Shown one piece after another: positions 16,057 through 24,639 of a DNA stretch of 64,000 nucleotides. The notes under the pieces are model-generated. The model searched no databases, was not told the DNA's origin, and was given only the letters and a program-made list of their open reading frames with translations. How positions within the stretch are numbered: position 1 is the first letter of the stretch; the number at the start of each line of letters is the position of its first letter. The position numbers and the translations under genes were made by a program. Origin of the DNA: Mycobacterium sp. IS-1590 (lineage in GTDB: Bacteria > Actinomycetota > Actinomycetes > Mycobacteriales > Mycobacteriaceae); NCBI RefSeq assembly GCF_001500025.1, contig NZ_LQIW01000004.1:1-64000 (forward strand). The letters are read 5' to 3'.

Positions 16057-16634
16057 GCCATCCCCAAGCACTTGCGGAGACCGCGGAGGCCGTCACGCAT
16101 CCGCGATTTGATCGTGGCGAGGTTCGCCGACAGCCGTTCGGACACCTGGGCGTAGGTCAGTCCGTCGTAGTAGGCCAGCTGGATGCACTCACGCTGGACG
16201 TCGGTCAACGAGCCCAGGCAGTTGGCGACCTGGCGGCGCTCGTCGCGCATGATCACCGAGTCGGCGACGTGATCGGCGGGCGGTTCGACGGTGGCCGCGC
16301 CGTAACGGTCCTCCCGCTGGGTCGCCGCCTGTTCGGACCGCACCCGGTCGACCGCGCGCCGGTGTGCAAGCGTCATCAGCCACGCGAGCGGGGAACCCGC
16401 CGAGGGGTCGTAACTTCCCGCGGTGCGCCACACCTGCAGATAGACGTCCTGCGTCGTCTCCTCGCTGTACCCGCGATCGCGCAGCACCCGCGTCACCAGG
16501 CCGAAGACCCGCGCGCGGGTGCGGTCGTAGAAAGTGGCGAAGGCCTCGACGTTCTCCTCGGCTACCTGGCGAAGCAGTTCGTCGAGGTCCGTGGTCACCA
16601 GCGGTAGCCTAGCCACCCGCGTCTGCACCGTCAT
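16053..16634 (-). CDS. sigK: ECF sigma factor SigK
   Basis: 193 aa. Region 2 is seen in [32 protein letters not shown] and [19 protein letters not shown]. Region 4 is seen in [26 protein letters not shown] and [19 protein letters not shown]. With rskA coupled downstream, this is the SigK of mycobacteria, which in M. tuberculosis drives mpt70/mpt83 and its own operon. The ATG overlaps the DUF1365 stop (ATGA). The genes found between DUF1365 and sigK in M. tuberculosis are missing here. Confidence 0.93.
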   Translation of the reverse strand: MTVQTRVARLPLVTTDLDELLRQVAEENVEAFATFYDRTRARVFGLVTRVLRDRGYSEETTQDVYLQVWRTAGSYDPSAGSPLAWLMTLAHRRAVDRVRSEQAATQREDRYGAATVEPPADHVADSVIMRDERRQVANCLGSLTDVQRECIQLAYYDGLTYAQVSERLSANLATIKSRMRDGLRGLRKCLGMA

Positions 16635-17404
16635 GAATATCGCGATCTAACCCCGGAGTCGACGAAAGCCTCTGTCGGAGCGACAGTTTCGCCGACCGCC
16701 TCCACCCCGCGCACCACGGGCACCCGCCGCAGCCACAGCGTGAGGTGCTGGAGCCGGTACTCCAGCGCTGTCATCAACGGCGCCAGCGGGGCCTTTGCCT
16801 GCATCAGCAGCACTTCGGCGACGCCCGCCCGCCTGCGCGTGCCACGCACGGTGGCGATGAACGCCGGGCCGTTGCCGCGGTGCAGGGATACGGTCACGTC
16901 CACCTCCTGGCCCGGGTGTGGCGCGCGCACCAGGTAGTGGCCGTCGCTGCCGTGAAACGGCGACACCCGCAGCTTCTTCGGTGCCATCGATGTCCCGTCC
17001 GGGCTCGGCGGCAGCAGATACGCATGCCGTTCACCGCGGTGGTTGTGCATCTCCATGACGATGTGGCGCACGACGCCCGCCGCGTCATGGCACCAGTACA
17101 GCGTCACCGGGTTGAACGCGTAGCCGGCCACCCGCGCCTGCAGCAACGCGGTGACCCGCCCGCCGCCGAGGTCGACCCCGCGGTCCCACAGGAACGCGTC
17201 GATCCGCTCCCGCAGTGAGTCGCCCGGGGCGCCGTCGAGGTGGTCGCGGGCGTCGAAGCGCGCGAAGGGGCGCAGCCACCACGGGACGCTGGGAAGCCGG
17301 TCGACGTCGACCAGCCAGCTGTATCCGTGATGCTCGAAATGGTGGTACACCGGCGCACGACGCAGGTGCGCCGTCCGGGTGCGGTACAGGTACGAACCAT
17401 CCAC
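16631..17404 (-). CDS. DUF1365 protein (Rv0448c-like)
   Basis: 257 aa from GTG 17404. It begins with a core of AHLRRAPVYHHFEHHGYSWL type and continues with FNPVTLYWCHD and the MEMHNHRGERHAYLL segment typical of DUF1365, whose biochemical role is unknown; related genes often travel with amine-oxidase and cyclopropane-synthase-like genes. It is the first gene of the sigK-rskA operon and lies just behind a SigK-type promoter, so it is probably a SigK target. Confidence 0.8.
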   Translation of the reverse strand: MDGSYLYRTRTAHLRRAPVYHHFEHHGYSWLVDVDRLPSVPWWLRPFARFDARDHLDGAPGDSLRERIDAFLWDRGVDLGGGRVTALLQARVAGYAFNPVTLYWCHDAAGVVRHIVMEMHNHRGERHAYLLPPSPDGTSMAPKKLRVSPFHGSDGHYLVRAPHPGQEVDVTVSLHRGNGPAFIATVRGTRRRAGVAEVLLMQAKAPLAPLMTALEYRLQHLTLWLRRVPVVRGVEAVGETVAPTEAFVDSGVRSRYS

Positions 17405-17412
17405 ATAGCGGT

Positions 17413-17439
17413 ATTCGGAGCCACCCGCGTGGCGGATGG
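17413..17439 (-). promoter_or_regulatory. SigK-type promoter of the DUF1365-sigK-rskA operon
   Basis: On the minus strand CCATCC (17434-17439) and CCGAAT (17413-17418) are 15 nt apart. They match the -35 and -10 elements described for M. tuberculosis SigK promoters. The expected transcription start, about 7 nt downstream, falls at or within 2 nt of the GTG at 17404, so the mRNA may be leaderless. The operon would be autoregulated. Confidence 0.75.
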
Positions 17440-17443
17440 GTGC

Positions 17444-18541
17444 TCAGGCCGAGCGGAGTTCCCAGGAGTGTGCGGTGGCGACGAGCCCTTGGATCAACGC
17501 CGACGTCGCCGGCGTGAGTCCGTCGTCGCCGGGTAGCTGGCTGCGCGGGCTGATGCCGCGCACCCGCGGTGTGAGCTCGAGTTGCGCTCCGCATGCGCGG
17601 ACGCGGTTGACGGGATTGTCGGGGTGTAACCCGCGCAGTTCGCGGGGGATCGCGTCGAGATCGGTGATGACTTGATAGCCGGGAACTTCGACGTGTTTGA
17701 CGAGGTGCTCGGCCAGCGCGCGGTTGCGCCCGCCCGCGAGTAACTGTGTGCTGCGGCCGACGCGGCCGTACCCGTGCAGCGACACGGCGACCTCGACGTG
17801 ATCGAGGAACTCCGCGAGACGTTCGGACTCTCGCGCCAGGTACAACGCCGAGGGCAGATGGTGCGGATAGTGATCGGGATGGCGCACCGTATACAGCGAG
17901 GCGCCCGCGGCGTCCGCGGCACGCTCGGCTATCACATCGGTCATCTGCTCGAGGCCGCCGCCGTGGATGGCCAGAAAACCGAAGCGGGAACGCAGAATCC
18001 GGTCTTCGACGACGCCCGGTTGTGCCAAGAGTTCCGAAAGCGACTGCGGTGCAGGGATATCCGATTGGTTGGAGCGGCCGGGCCAATGCGCCGGGTCCCA
18101 CCGCTTGAGGAAATCGACCCAGCGCGATGGCAGGCCGTGGTGCAGGGCCCCGTCGATGATGCGCTCGAGATAGCCCGGTCGGGGTGGACCCGGTTCGACA
18201 CGATGGTCGATGTACACCCACGCCTCGGCGGGCCCGTCGTCGGTGTGCACGGTGAGCCGGTCGCGGCGGTACCGCACGGGGACGCCTTCGGCACTGTCGA
18301 GCACCGCCAGATCGCGGTCGTTGAGCTGCCACAGCACGCCGTGCACTTCGGAGCCGTGGAACGGGTCGACCGTGGCGACGCCGCGCTCGTTGATCAGCCA
18401 GTCGTGGTCGGTCAGCATCGCCGGCCGAGGGTGTGCCGCGTCGGGACACCGCAACGCCATTTGCGCGACGTTGAGGTTCGACCCGTACGCGAAATAGGCG
18501 TGCCGCAGCATCGCCCCGGCATCAGCATCGGGTCGACGCAT
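17444..18541 (-). CDS. Gamma-glutamylcyclotransferase / poly-gamma-glutamate hydrolase fusion
   Basis: 365 aa. Residues about 10-125 are an AIG2/GGCT-like fold with the entry motif YFAYGSNLNVAQM and the conserved LDSAEGVPVRYRRD stretch. Residues about 190-360 resemble the poly-gamma-glutamate hydrolase family (FLAIHGGGLEQMTD, ASLYTVRH, VEVAVSLHGYG, then GGRNRALAEHL). Both parts act on gamma-glutamyl bonds, so a joint role in gamma-glutamyl peptide breakdown is plausible. The ATG overlaps the mntH stop (TGATG), so the two are coupled. Confidence 0.75.
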   Translation of the reverse strand: MRRPDADAGAMLRHAYFAYGSNLNVAQMALRCPDAAHPRPAMLTDHDWLINERGVATVDPFHGSEVHGVLWQLNDRDLAVLDSAEGVPVRYRRDRLTVHTDDGPAEAWVYIDHRVEPGPPRPGYLERIIDGALHHGLPSRWVDFLKRWDPAHWPGRSNQSDIPAPQSLSELLAQPGVVEDRILRSRFGFLAIHGGGLEQMTDVIAERAADAAGASLYTVRHPDHYPHHLPSALYLARESERLAEFLDHVEVAVSLHGYGRVGRSTQLLAGGRNRALAEHLVKHVEVPGYQVITDLDAIPRELRGLHPDNPVNRVRACGAQLELTPRVRGISPRSQLPGDDGLTPATSALIQGLVATAHSWELRSA

Positions 18542-19767
18542 CAACCCGTCAGCGTCAGATAGATCAACACCACGTTCAAAAGAGTAATCAGGCCGGCGAT
18601 GACCCACCCGAGCGCCGTCGTCACCCGGTGGTTGACGTCCGCACCCATCAGGGTCCGGTCGCTGGTCAGCCGCACGAGCGGTATGAGCGCGAACGGTATC
18701 CCGAACGACAGCACCACCTGCGACAACACCAGCGCGCGGCTGGGATCCAGCCCGATCGCCAACACCGCCAGCGCAGGCAACAGCGTGATGAGGCGGCGCA
18801 GCACCAGCGGAATGCTGCGGTGCAGCAGGCCCTGCATGATCATCGCGCCGGCGTACGCGCCGACCGACGACGACGCCAAACCCGAGGCGAGCAGGCCGAT
18901 CGCGAACAGCAGCGCGATCGTCGGCCCCAGGGTCTGTCCGACCGCGGCGTGTGCGCCCTCGATCGAGTCGGTGTTGTCCTGACCGCGCAGATTCGTCGCG
19001 GCGATCAAGACCATCGACAGGTTGACCGCGCCGGCGATCACCATCGCGATTCCGACGTCCCAGCGCGTGACCCGCAGCAGCATCCGCCGCATCGGCCCGG
19101 GCTCGGGATGGCCGTGCCGGTCCCGCGCCAGTCCCGAGTGCAGATACACCGCGTGCGGCATCACGGTCGCGCCCAGCATCGCCGCCGCGATCAGCACGCT
19201 CTCGGCGCCCGCGAACTTCGGTACCAGCCCCGCCGCCGCCTCGTCGAGCGGTGGGGGAGCGACGAACAGACTGGCCAGGAAGCCGACCGCGATGACCGCT
19301 AGCAGTCCGGTGATGACGCGTTCGAACGAGTTCTGACCGCGCCGGTCCTTGACCATCAACAACACCAGCGAAACGACGCCGGTGATGATGCCGCCGGTGA
19401 GCAGCGGTAGGTCGAACAGGAGATACAGCGCGATCGCGCCGCCCACGACCTCGGCGAGATCGGTTGCCATAGCGACCAATTCGGCCTGCACCCAGTAGGT
19501 CAGTCGGGTGCGGCGGCGCATCCGGTCACCGACCGCCTCCGGCAACGACATTCCGGTCACCAGGCCGAGCTTGGCCGAGAGGTACTGCACGATGCAGGCC
19601 ATCGCGTTGGCCGCCACGATCACCCAGATCAGCAGGAAACCGAACTGGGCGCCGGCGCTGACGTTGGCGGCGACGTTGCCGGGGTCGACGTAGGCGATCG
19701 CCGCGACGAACGCGGGTCCGAGCAGCAGCCAGCTCGGGCGCGCCTTGACCTCGGTGCTCTGGGCCAC
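18541..19767 (-). CDS. mntH: NRAMP-family Mn2+/divalent metal transporter
   Basis: 408 aa with about 11 membrane segments. The metal site is seen in DPGN (residues 28-31) within AYVDPGNVAANVSAG, and in MPHAVYLHSGL in TM6. It imports manganese or iron with protons; M. tuberculosis mntH sits in the same relation to the Rv0926c/Rv0927c genes. Upstream, CTATCCG and CGAATAG (about 19782-19801) make an imperfect inverted repeat that could bind a metal regulator. Confidence 0.92.
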   Translation of the reverse strand: MAQSTEVKARPSWLLLGPAFVAAIAYVDPGNVAANVSAGAQFGFLLIWVIVAANAMACIVQYLSAKLGLVTGMSLPEAVGDRMRRRTRLTYWVQAELVAMATDLAEVVGGAIALYLLFDLPLLTGGIITGVVSLVLLMVKDRRGQNSFERVITGLLAVIAVGFLASLFVAPPPLDEAAAGLVPKFAGAESVLIAAAMLGATVMPHAVYLHSGLARDRHGHPEPGPMRRMLLRVTRWDVGIAMVIAGAVNLSMVLIAATNLRGQDNTDSIEGAHAAVGQTLGPTIALLFAIGLLASGLASSSVGAYAGAMIMQGLLHRSIPLVLRRLITLLPALAVLAIGLDPSRALVLSQVVLSFGIPFALIPLVRLTSDRTLMGADVNHRVTTALGWVIAGLITLLNVVLIYLTLTG

Positions 19768-19844
19768 CCCACCCTCTTTCTATCCGGAGGAGCGAATAGA
19801 AAAGTTAGGGTATCCGAAACCTCTGGCGTTTGTGGTGGGTGGGG

Positions 19845-20084
19845 CTACTTGTGCCAGCCGCCGAGCCCGATGACGAGACCGCCGTACGGCCAGCCCCAGT
19901 ACGGATTGGTCTGCACCGACGGCGACGTGACGATCTGCGAGCTTCCGTTGGTCTGGCACTGCGTGGTGTTGGGGCCGATGTTGGTGCATTCGGGGGCCGC
20001 ACCGGCGATGGGCGCGACGAGCGACAACGCGCCGATCCCGCCCGCCGCGAGAAGCGGTGCGGCATAACGGAAAAGAGTCTTCAT
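19845..20084 (-). CDS. Small exported protein (79 aa)
   Basis: Starts MKTLFRYAAPLLAAGG with a Sec signal peptide ending at about AGAAPE. The mature part of about 50 residues has two cysteines (PECTNIGPNTTQCQT) and an aromatic, Gly-rich end (NPYWGWPYGGLVIGLGGWHK). I do not know its role. It closely resembles the next upstream gene in layout, suggesting a duplicated family of mycobacterial secreted peptides. The ATG at 20084 has a GAGG-type ribosome site. Confidence 0.75.
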   Translation of the reverse strand: MKTLFRYAAPLLAAGGIGALSLVAPIAGAAPECTNIGPNTTQCQTNGSSQIVTSPSVQTNPYWGWPYGGLVIGLGGWHK

Positions 20085-20172
20085 GGTTGGCCTCCTCGGG
20101 CCAGGACACCCATTCGACGGCCGGCTGATGGGCGAGCGCCGCGAAAGATGTTGCGTCAGTTCACCCCGCTGG

Positions 20173-20442
20173 TCACGGGAAGAAGAAACCGTCGCCTTCC
20201 CACATGCTGCCCCACGGGCCGACATACTCCTGCTCGGCGGGAGTCGCGTTGATGGAGACGTTGCCCGGCGTCACGCACTCGGTGGTGGAGCCGCCGATGG
20301 CTTGCGCGCCGCCGGTGTCGACACACTGCGGCAGGGTGGGATTCGGGGCCGGTTCGGCGGCGGCCAGCGGTGCTGCCGCGAGCGCTGCCGCGATGCCGCC
20401 GGCAGCGATCACCGGAGCGAGATAACGAAGAGTGGTCCGCAT
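20173..20442 (-). CDS. Small exported protein (89 aa), paralogue of neighbour
   Basis: MRTTLRYLAPVIAAGGIAAALAA is a Sec signal peptide with an Ala-rich cleavage region. The mature part has two cysteines in the arrangement LPQCVDTG...TTECVTPGNV and a Trp/Phe-rich tail. The signal region and cysteine spacing match the 79-aa gene downstream. Function unknown; probably cell-surface or secreted. Confidence 0.75.
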   Translation of the reverse strand: MRTTLRYLAPVIAAGGIAAALAAAPLAAAEPAPNPTLPQCVDTGGAQAIGGSTTECVTPGNVSINATPAEQEYVGPWGSMWEGDGFFFP

Positions 20443-20474
20443 AGGCACGTCCTTAGTCTGGTCTAACCCCGGCT

Positions 20475-21551
20475 TTATTGCACAGCGTACAACCCTTTTC
20501 CGGTGATCAGCGGCAAGTCCAGCGTGGTGCGGATGCCGGGCGGCGCCGCCACGACCGCGGGGATCGCATTGACGACGCGGGCGGCCGTCGCGACGAGTCC
20601 GGCGTGGTTGTGGTCACCGTTGGGGCTGCTCAGGCACAGGTCGACCGTGTACGACGGTTCGCCGGTGATCTCGATGCGGTAGGAGCCGCCTTCCTGGGCG
20701 GGCTGCGGCCAGTCCGGGTGCAGGTCGTCGCGTAGCCGGGTGACGTGTTCCAGCACCACGGCGACCTTGCCGTCCTTGATGCCCTGGACTTCGAAGCGCA
20801 GCGCCGCCGCGGTGCCCTTGGCGATGTGGCCCGAGGCGATGTCGAAATCCTCCGGAGCCGGTTCGCGCACATAGGTTTCGGACACCTTGTCGAGTTCGAT
20901 GCCGAGCCCCGCGGCCAGCTGCCTCACCACCGACCCCCAGGCCAGACTCAGAACCCCGGGCTGCAACAGCATCGGGATCTCGTCGAGCGGCTTTCCGAAG
21001 CCCATCACGTCGAACATCACCGTCGCGCTGTCGTAGGTGTCGTAGTTGATGATCTCCATACACCGGATCTGCTCGATGCTCTGACAGGTTCCGGCGAGCG
21101 CGAGCGGTAGCAGGTCGTTGGCGAAGCCGGGGTCGATACCGTTGACGAATACGCTCGAGCCGCCCGTCTGGGTGGCTTCCTCGATCGGCTTGACCAGTTC
21201 GTCGGGCAGCACCTCCCACGGGTACTGCAGGAAGACCGCGCTGCTGCCGACGACGTTCACGCCGGCCGCCAGGATGCGGCGGTAGTCCTCGAGCGCCTCG
21301 GGCAGCCGGTTGTCGGCCATCGCGGTGTAGACCGCGCAGTCGGGTCGAGTCGCCAGCACCGCGTCGAGGTCCGTCGTGGCGGTGATGCCCGTCGAAACCT
21401 GGAGTCCGGCAAGTTCACCCGCATCCTTGCCGGCTTTGCCCTCCGACGACACCCACACGGCGGTGAGCTCATACTGCGGATCGTTGATGAGCTGCGTCAG
21501 CGCGTGCCTGCCGACGTTGCCGGTGCCGACCGCGGCCACCTTGATCGTCAT
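20475..21551 (-). CDS. Dihydrodipicolinate reductase-like oxidoreductase (Rv0926c-like)
   Basis: 358 aa. A Rossmann start (KVAAVGTGNVGRHALTQLI) is followed by VLATRPDCAVYTAMADNR and NVVGSSAVFLQYP, like the DapB-fold/2,4-diaminopentanoate dehydrogenase-like group in mycobacteria. It should reduce or oxidise an amino- or keto-acid-like substrate with NAD(P); which one is unknown. It follows the SDR gene by 10 nt, and the pair matches Rv0926c/Rv0927c near mntH in M. tuberculosis. Confidence 0.75.
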   Translation of the reverse strand: MTIKVAAVGTGNVGRHALTQLINDPQYELTAVWVSSEGKAGKDAGELAGLQVSTGITATTDLDAVLATRPDCAVYTAMADNRLPEALEDYRRILAAGVNVVGSSAVFLQYPWEVLPDELVKPIEEATQTGGSSVFVNGIDPGFANDLLPLALAGTCQSIEQIRCMEIINYDTYDSATVMFDVMGFGKPLDEIPMLLQPGVLSLAWGSVVRQLAAGLGIELDKVSETYVREPAPEDFDIASGHIAKGTAAALRFEVQGIKDGKVAVVLEHVTRLRDDLHPDWPQPAQEGGSYRIEITGEPSYTVDLCLSSPNGDHNHAGLVATAARVVNAIPAVVAAPPGIRTTLDLPLITGKGLYAVQ

Positions 21552-21561
21552 GGAAGTCCTC

Positions 21562-22353
21562 TCACAGATCCGGGATGGGCATGTCGAGATTGGGCACCGT
21601 CAGACCGCCGTCGACCTCCAACGTCTTGCCGGTCAGGTAGCTGCCCGCGGGCGAGGCCAGGTACACCGCGGCGGCGGCGATGTCCTGCGGATCGCCGAGT
21701 CGGCGCATCGGGGTGGCCTGCTCCATCGGCTTACGCAATTCGTCGTTGGAGGCCACGATGTCGAGCGCCGACGTGAGGATGGATCCCGGCGCGATCGCGT
21801 TGACCCGGATTCGCGGGCACAGGTCGAGAGCGGCAAGGCGGGTGTAGTGAGCGAGCGCGGCCTTGGCTGTCCCGTAGGCCGCGAAACCCCTGCCGGCCAG
21901 TCGGCCCATCGTGGAGGTGATGTTGATGATGGAGCCGCCGCCGGAGTGCTCGAGCATCAGCGGAACCGCTGCAGTGGTGAGCGCGTGCGCGGTGGTCACG
22001 TTGAAGGTGAACGCGTCGCGCAGGTCCTTGGTGGAGGTGTTCAACAGCGCATTCGGCATCGTGCCGCCGACGTTGTTGACGACGATGTCTAGTTTGCCGA
22101 ACGCCTCGATGGCGGCGTCGGCCAACGTGGCGGTGTCGGCGGGGTGGGCCAGATCGGCGACGACGATGTGCGCCCTGCGTCCGGTGCCCGCGATCTGCTC
22201 GGCAACCTCCTCGAGTTGGGACTGTGTGCGCGACGCGATCACCACGTCCGCACCGGCTTCCGCGAAAGCGACCGCCATCGCCGCACCCAGGCCTCGGCCC
22301 GCGCCGGTGACCACCGCTACCTGACCGTCGAGCCGGAATCTGTCGAGAATCAC
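21562..22353 (-). CDS. Short-chain dehydrogenase/reductase (Rv0927c-like)
   Basis: 263 aa from GTG 22353. It shows the [10 protein letters not shown] cofactor loop, NNVGG, the Ser in INITSTMGR and the YGTAK catalytic pair. It is preceded by a KstR-like box at 22418-22431, which suggests control together with sterol catabolism; the substrate remains unknown. The open frame reaches 22425 but that part would run into the operator region. Confidence 0.82.
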   Translation of the reverse strand: MILDRFRLDGQVAVVTGAGRGLGAAMAVAFAEAGADVVIASRTQSQLEEVAEQIAGTGRRAHIVVADLAHPADTATLADAAIEAFGKLDIVVNNVGGTMPNALLNTSTKDLRDAFTFNVTTAHALTTAAVPLMLEHSGGGSIINITSTMGRLAGRGFAAYGTAKAALAHYTRLAALDLCPRIRVNAIAPGSILTSALDIVASNDELRKPMEQATPMRRLGDPQDIAAAAVYLASPAGSYLTGKTLEVDGGLTVPNLDMPIPDL

Positions 22354-22417
22354 GTTTCGAGTCCTTCCCTCGCCGGGCGAACCGTAACAGGACGCAGCGA
22401 CCCGCGTGAGAGCTTTC

Positions 22418-22431
22418 TGAAACACGTTCTA
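22418..22431. promoter_or_regulatory. KstR-like operator before the SDR gene
   Basis: TGAAACACGTTCTA matches the KstR consensus T-NN-AAC-NN-GTT-NN-A exactly. It lies 65 nt before the GTG of the SDR gene. KstR represses cholesterol-degradation genes in mycobacteria. Binding here is inferred from the motif only. Confidence 0.6.
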
Positions 22432-22436
22432 CTTTT

Positions 22437-22498
22437 CGCGAGACGTACCACAGGGTCGTACTTCGACCGGGTGGCACGACCCTGTTGTACGCCTCGCG
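22437..22498. terminator. Long hairpin behind ku
   Basis: Arms 22437-22459 and 22476-22498 pair at 21 of 23 positions around a 16-nt loop. It lies 42 nt beyond the ku stop and before the SDR promoter, both on the minus strand, as expected for a terminator. There is no T-run, which is common in mycobacterial terminators. Confidence 0.6.
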
Positions 22499-22539
22499 AG
22501 AATCGAGGGCGACGACGCCAAGCGGCTGGCGGCGACGGA

Positions 22540-23523
22540 CTATTTCTTGGCGGCGGCCTTCTTGGCCGTGGACTTCTTGGCAGGCGACTTCTTGGCCGTC
22601 GATTTCTTGGCGGCTTTCTTGGCGGGCGTCTTCTTTGCCGGGCTTTTCTTGGCCGCACTCTTTTTCGCGGGTGCCTTCTTGGCCGGCTTGTCGTCGCCGT
22701 CGTCGTCGGAACCCTTGGACCCGCTACGACCTTCGCGTCGCGCCTTCACGCTGGCTTCGAGCTTGGCCAGCAGATCGGAGACGTCCTCGGTCTCGTCGAG
22801 CTCCTGGGGCTGCTCCTCGGTGGTGAACGCCTCGCCGCCTTCGAGTTTGGCGGCGATCAGCTCGCGCAGCTGCTCCTGATAGTCGTCGTGGTAGCGGTCG
22901 GGGTTGAAGTCGTCGGTCATTGAGTCGACGACCTGGGTCGCCATCTTCAGCTCGGCCGGTTTGATGTCGACTTCCTTGTCCAGCACAGGGAAATCGGGAT
23001 CGCGGATCTCGTCGGGCCACAACAGCGTTTGGATCACCATGACGTCGCGCTTGCTGAAATCTTGAACCCGCAGCGCCGCGAGCCGGGTCTTGTTGCGCAG
23101 CGCAAAGTGCACGATCGCGACCCGGTCGGTCTCCTTGAGCGTCTTGGTCAGCAACACATACGACTTCGACGACTTGCCCTCGGGCTCGAGGAAGTAGCTT
23201 CGGTCATACATCATCGGATCGATGTCGGCGGCCGGGACGAACTCCAGCACCTCGATCTCGCGGCTGCGTTCCTCGGGCAGTGTGGCGATGTCCTCGTCGG
23301 TGATGATCACCGTCTGGCCGTCGTCGGATTCGTAGGCCCGGGCGATGTCGCGATACTCGACTTCCTCACCGTCGATCTCGCAGACGCGTTTGTACCGGAT
23401 GCGCCCGTTGTCCTTCGCGTGCACCTGGTGGAACTTCACATCGTGGTCCTGCTGCGCGCTGTAGACCTTGACCGGGACGTTCACCAGGCCGAACGCGATC
23501 GAACCTTTCCATATGGAACGCAT
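22540..23523 (-). CDS. ku: Non-homologous end joining protein Ku
   Basis: 327 aa. The Ku core covers residues 1-255 (MRSIWKGSIAFGLVNVPVKVYSA, FHQVHAKDNGRI, VLLTKTLKETDRVAI). The C-terminal 55 residues are a run of PAKK/AAKK repeats, a Lys-rich DNA-binding tail like that of M. smegmatis Ku and absent from the shorter M. tuberculosis protein. Ku rings bind broken ends and recruit LigD, encoded 3 kb away. The start overlaps the PfkB-gene stop (TGATG). Confidence 0.94.
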   Translation of the reverse strand: MRSIWKGSIAFGLVNVPVKVYSAQQDHDVKFHQVHAKDNGRIRYKRVCEIDGEEVEYRDIARAYESDDGQTVIITDEDIATLPEERSREIEVLEFVPAADIDPMMYDRSYFLEPEGKSSKSYVLLTKTLKETDRVAIVHFALRNKTRLAALRVQDFSKRDVMVIQTLLWPDEIRDPDFPVLDKEVDIKPAELKMATQVVDSMTDDFNPDRYHDDYQEQLRELIAAKLEGGEAFTTEEQPQELDETEDVSDLLAKLEASVKARREGRSGSKGSDDDGDDKPAKKAPAKKSAAKKSPAKKTPAKKAAKKSTAKKSPAKKSTAKKAAAKK

Positions 23524-24455
23524 CACCCCAGTATGGCCGATTCCAGGGCCGCATCGCGGCTACGGCGATCGGGAAGGTCGGCGCCGGCGCGGGCGACCGT
23601 CAGCGCCGACGACATCGCGGCGGTGCGCACTGCGGTCCTCAGGTCGGCCGTGCTGATCCGCGCCAGGTCACGGCGACGTTGGGCGCCCAGGACGCCCAAC
23701 GTCCACAGCGCGTCGATCAGTCCGCTCATGTACGCATCGCCCGCGCCCACGGTGTCGACGATCTCGACCTCGAACGCCGGCACCCGCACCAGACCCTGCG
23801 CACACAGCGCGAACGACCCCTTCCCGCCCATCGTCACCGCGACGATCGACGGGCCCAGCGACAACCACGTCTGTGCGATCTGCTCGGGGGACCGGCCCGG
23901 ATCGAGCCACCGCATGTCCTCCTCGCTGGCCTTCACCACGTCGCAGCGCTCGATGAGCCGGTCGATGCGGGTGCGCGCGGCGTCGGCGTCCTCGATCAGC
24001 GCCGGCCGGACATTCGGATCGAACGTCACGGTGGCCGAGGGGTGGTAGGTGTCGACCAGCGCGGCGGTGGCACGGCATCCGGGTTCGAGCACCGCGGCGA
24101 TCGAACCCGTGTGCACCACCAGCGGCGGACCCACCTCGGGCGTACCGGTCAGTTGCCATTCGATGTCGAATTCGTACTGCGCGGAACCCTGGTCGTCGAG
24201 CGTGGCCATCGCAGTCGGGGTGCGGGTCGCGCCCCTACTTCCCGTAACCAGTTGCGCCCCGGCCTGTTTAACGTATTCGGCGATGCGCTGTCCGCGCTCG
24301 TCGTCGGCGATATGGGTCAGGAAATCGACCTCACGCCCCAGTCGCGCCAATCCGACCGCCACGTTGAGCGGGCTCCCGCCGACGTGTTCACCCGTGACGC
24401 GTCCGCCCCGCGCGACGATGTCGATCAAGGCCTCGCCGATCACCAGGGCCCTCAT
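23523..24455 (-). CDS. PfkB-family sugar kinase (fructokinase-like)
   Basis: 310 aa from ATG 24455. The family motifs are GGSPLNVAVGLARLG near residue 27 and VDTVGAGDAYMSGLID near residue 245, including the catalytic Asp of GAGD. It would phosphorylate a free sugar such as fructose with ATP. It is translationally coupled to ku, an unusual partnership with no obvious metabolic logic. Confidence 0.85.
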   Translation of the reverse strand: MRALVIGEALIDIVARGGRVTGEHVGGSPLNVAVGLARLGREVDFLTHIADDERGQRIAEYVKQAGAQLVTGSRGATRTPTAMATLDDQGSAQYEFDIEWQLTGTPEVGPPLVVHTGSIAAVLEPGCRATAALVDTYHPSATVTFDPNVRPALIEDADAARTRIDRLIERCDVVKASEEDMRWLDPGRSPEQIAQTWLSLGPSIVAVTMGGKGSFALCAQGLVRVPAFEVEIVDTVGAGDAYMSGLIDALWTLGVLGAQRRRDLARISTADLRTAVRTAAMSSALTVARAGADLPDRRSRDAALESAILG

Positions 24456-24620
24456 GGCGTGTCCTTCGGGATGATGCCTCGCGCGTCCTCCGAACACCGA
24501 CCGGCAGAGCCGTATGTCGGAAGCTCGAGGGAGGCTGAACATCTTGTGTGACAACACTTTAGAGCATTTAGTGAAGCTCTTAGAGATTTCTTCGGAGATA
24601 CGTCGCCAAGTCCTTATTAT

Positions 24621-24636
24621 TCGTACATATGTTCGA
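24621..24636. promoter_or_regulatory. SOS (LexA) box
   Basis: TCGTACATATGTTCGA differs at one base from the mycobacterial LexA consensus TCGAAC-N4-GTTCGA. It lies three nt before the ATG of the DUF222/HNH gene, next to a TATTAT -10-like element at 24615-24620. LexA-controlled 13E12-type genes are known in M. tuberculosis. Confidence 0.7.
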
Positions 24637-24639
24637 GTC

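Noticed and set aside
20204..20448. Riboswitch or sRNA near mntH and the small secreted genes
   Set aside because: No conserved aptamer features could be seen; only short imperfect repeats.
22543..22690. CRISPR-like short repeats
   Set aside because: They are codons for the Lys/Ala/Pro-rich tail of Ku, with no spacers. I saw no CRISPR array anywhere in the window.
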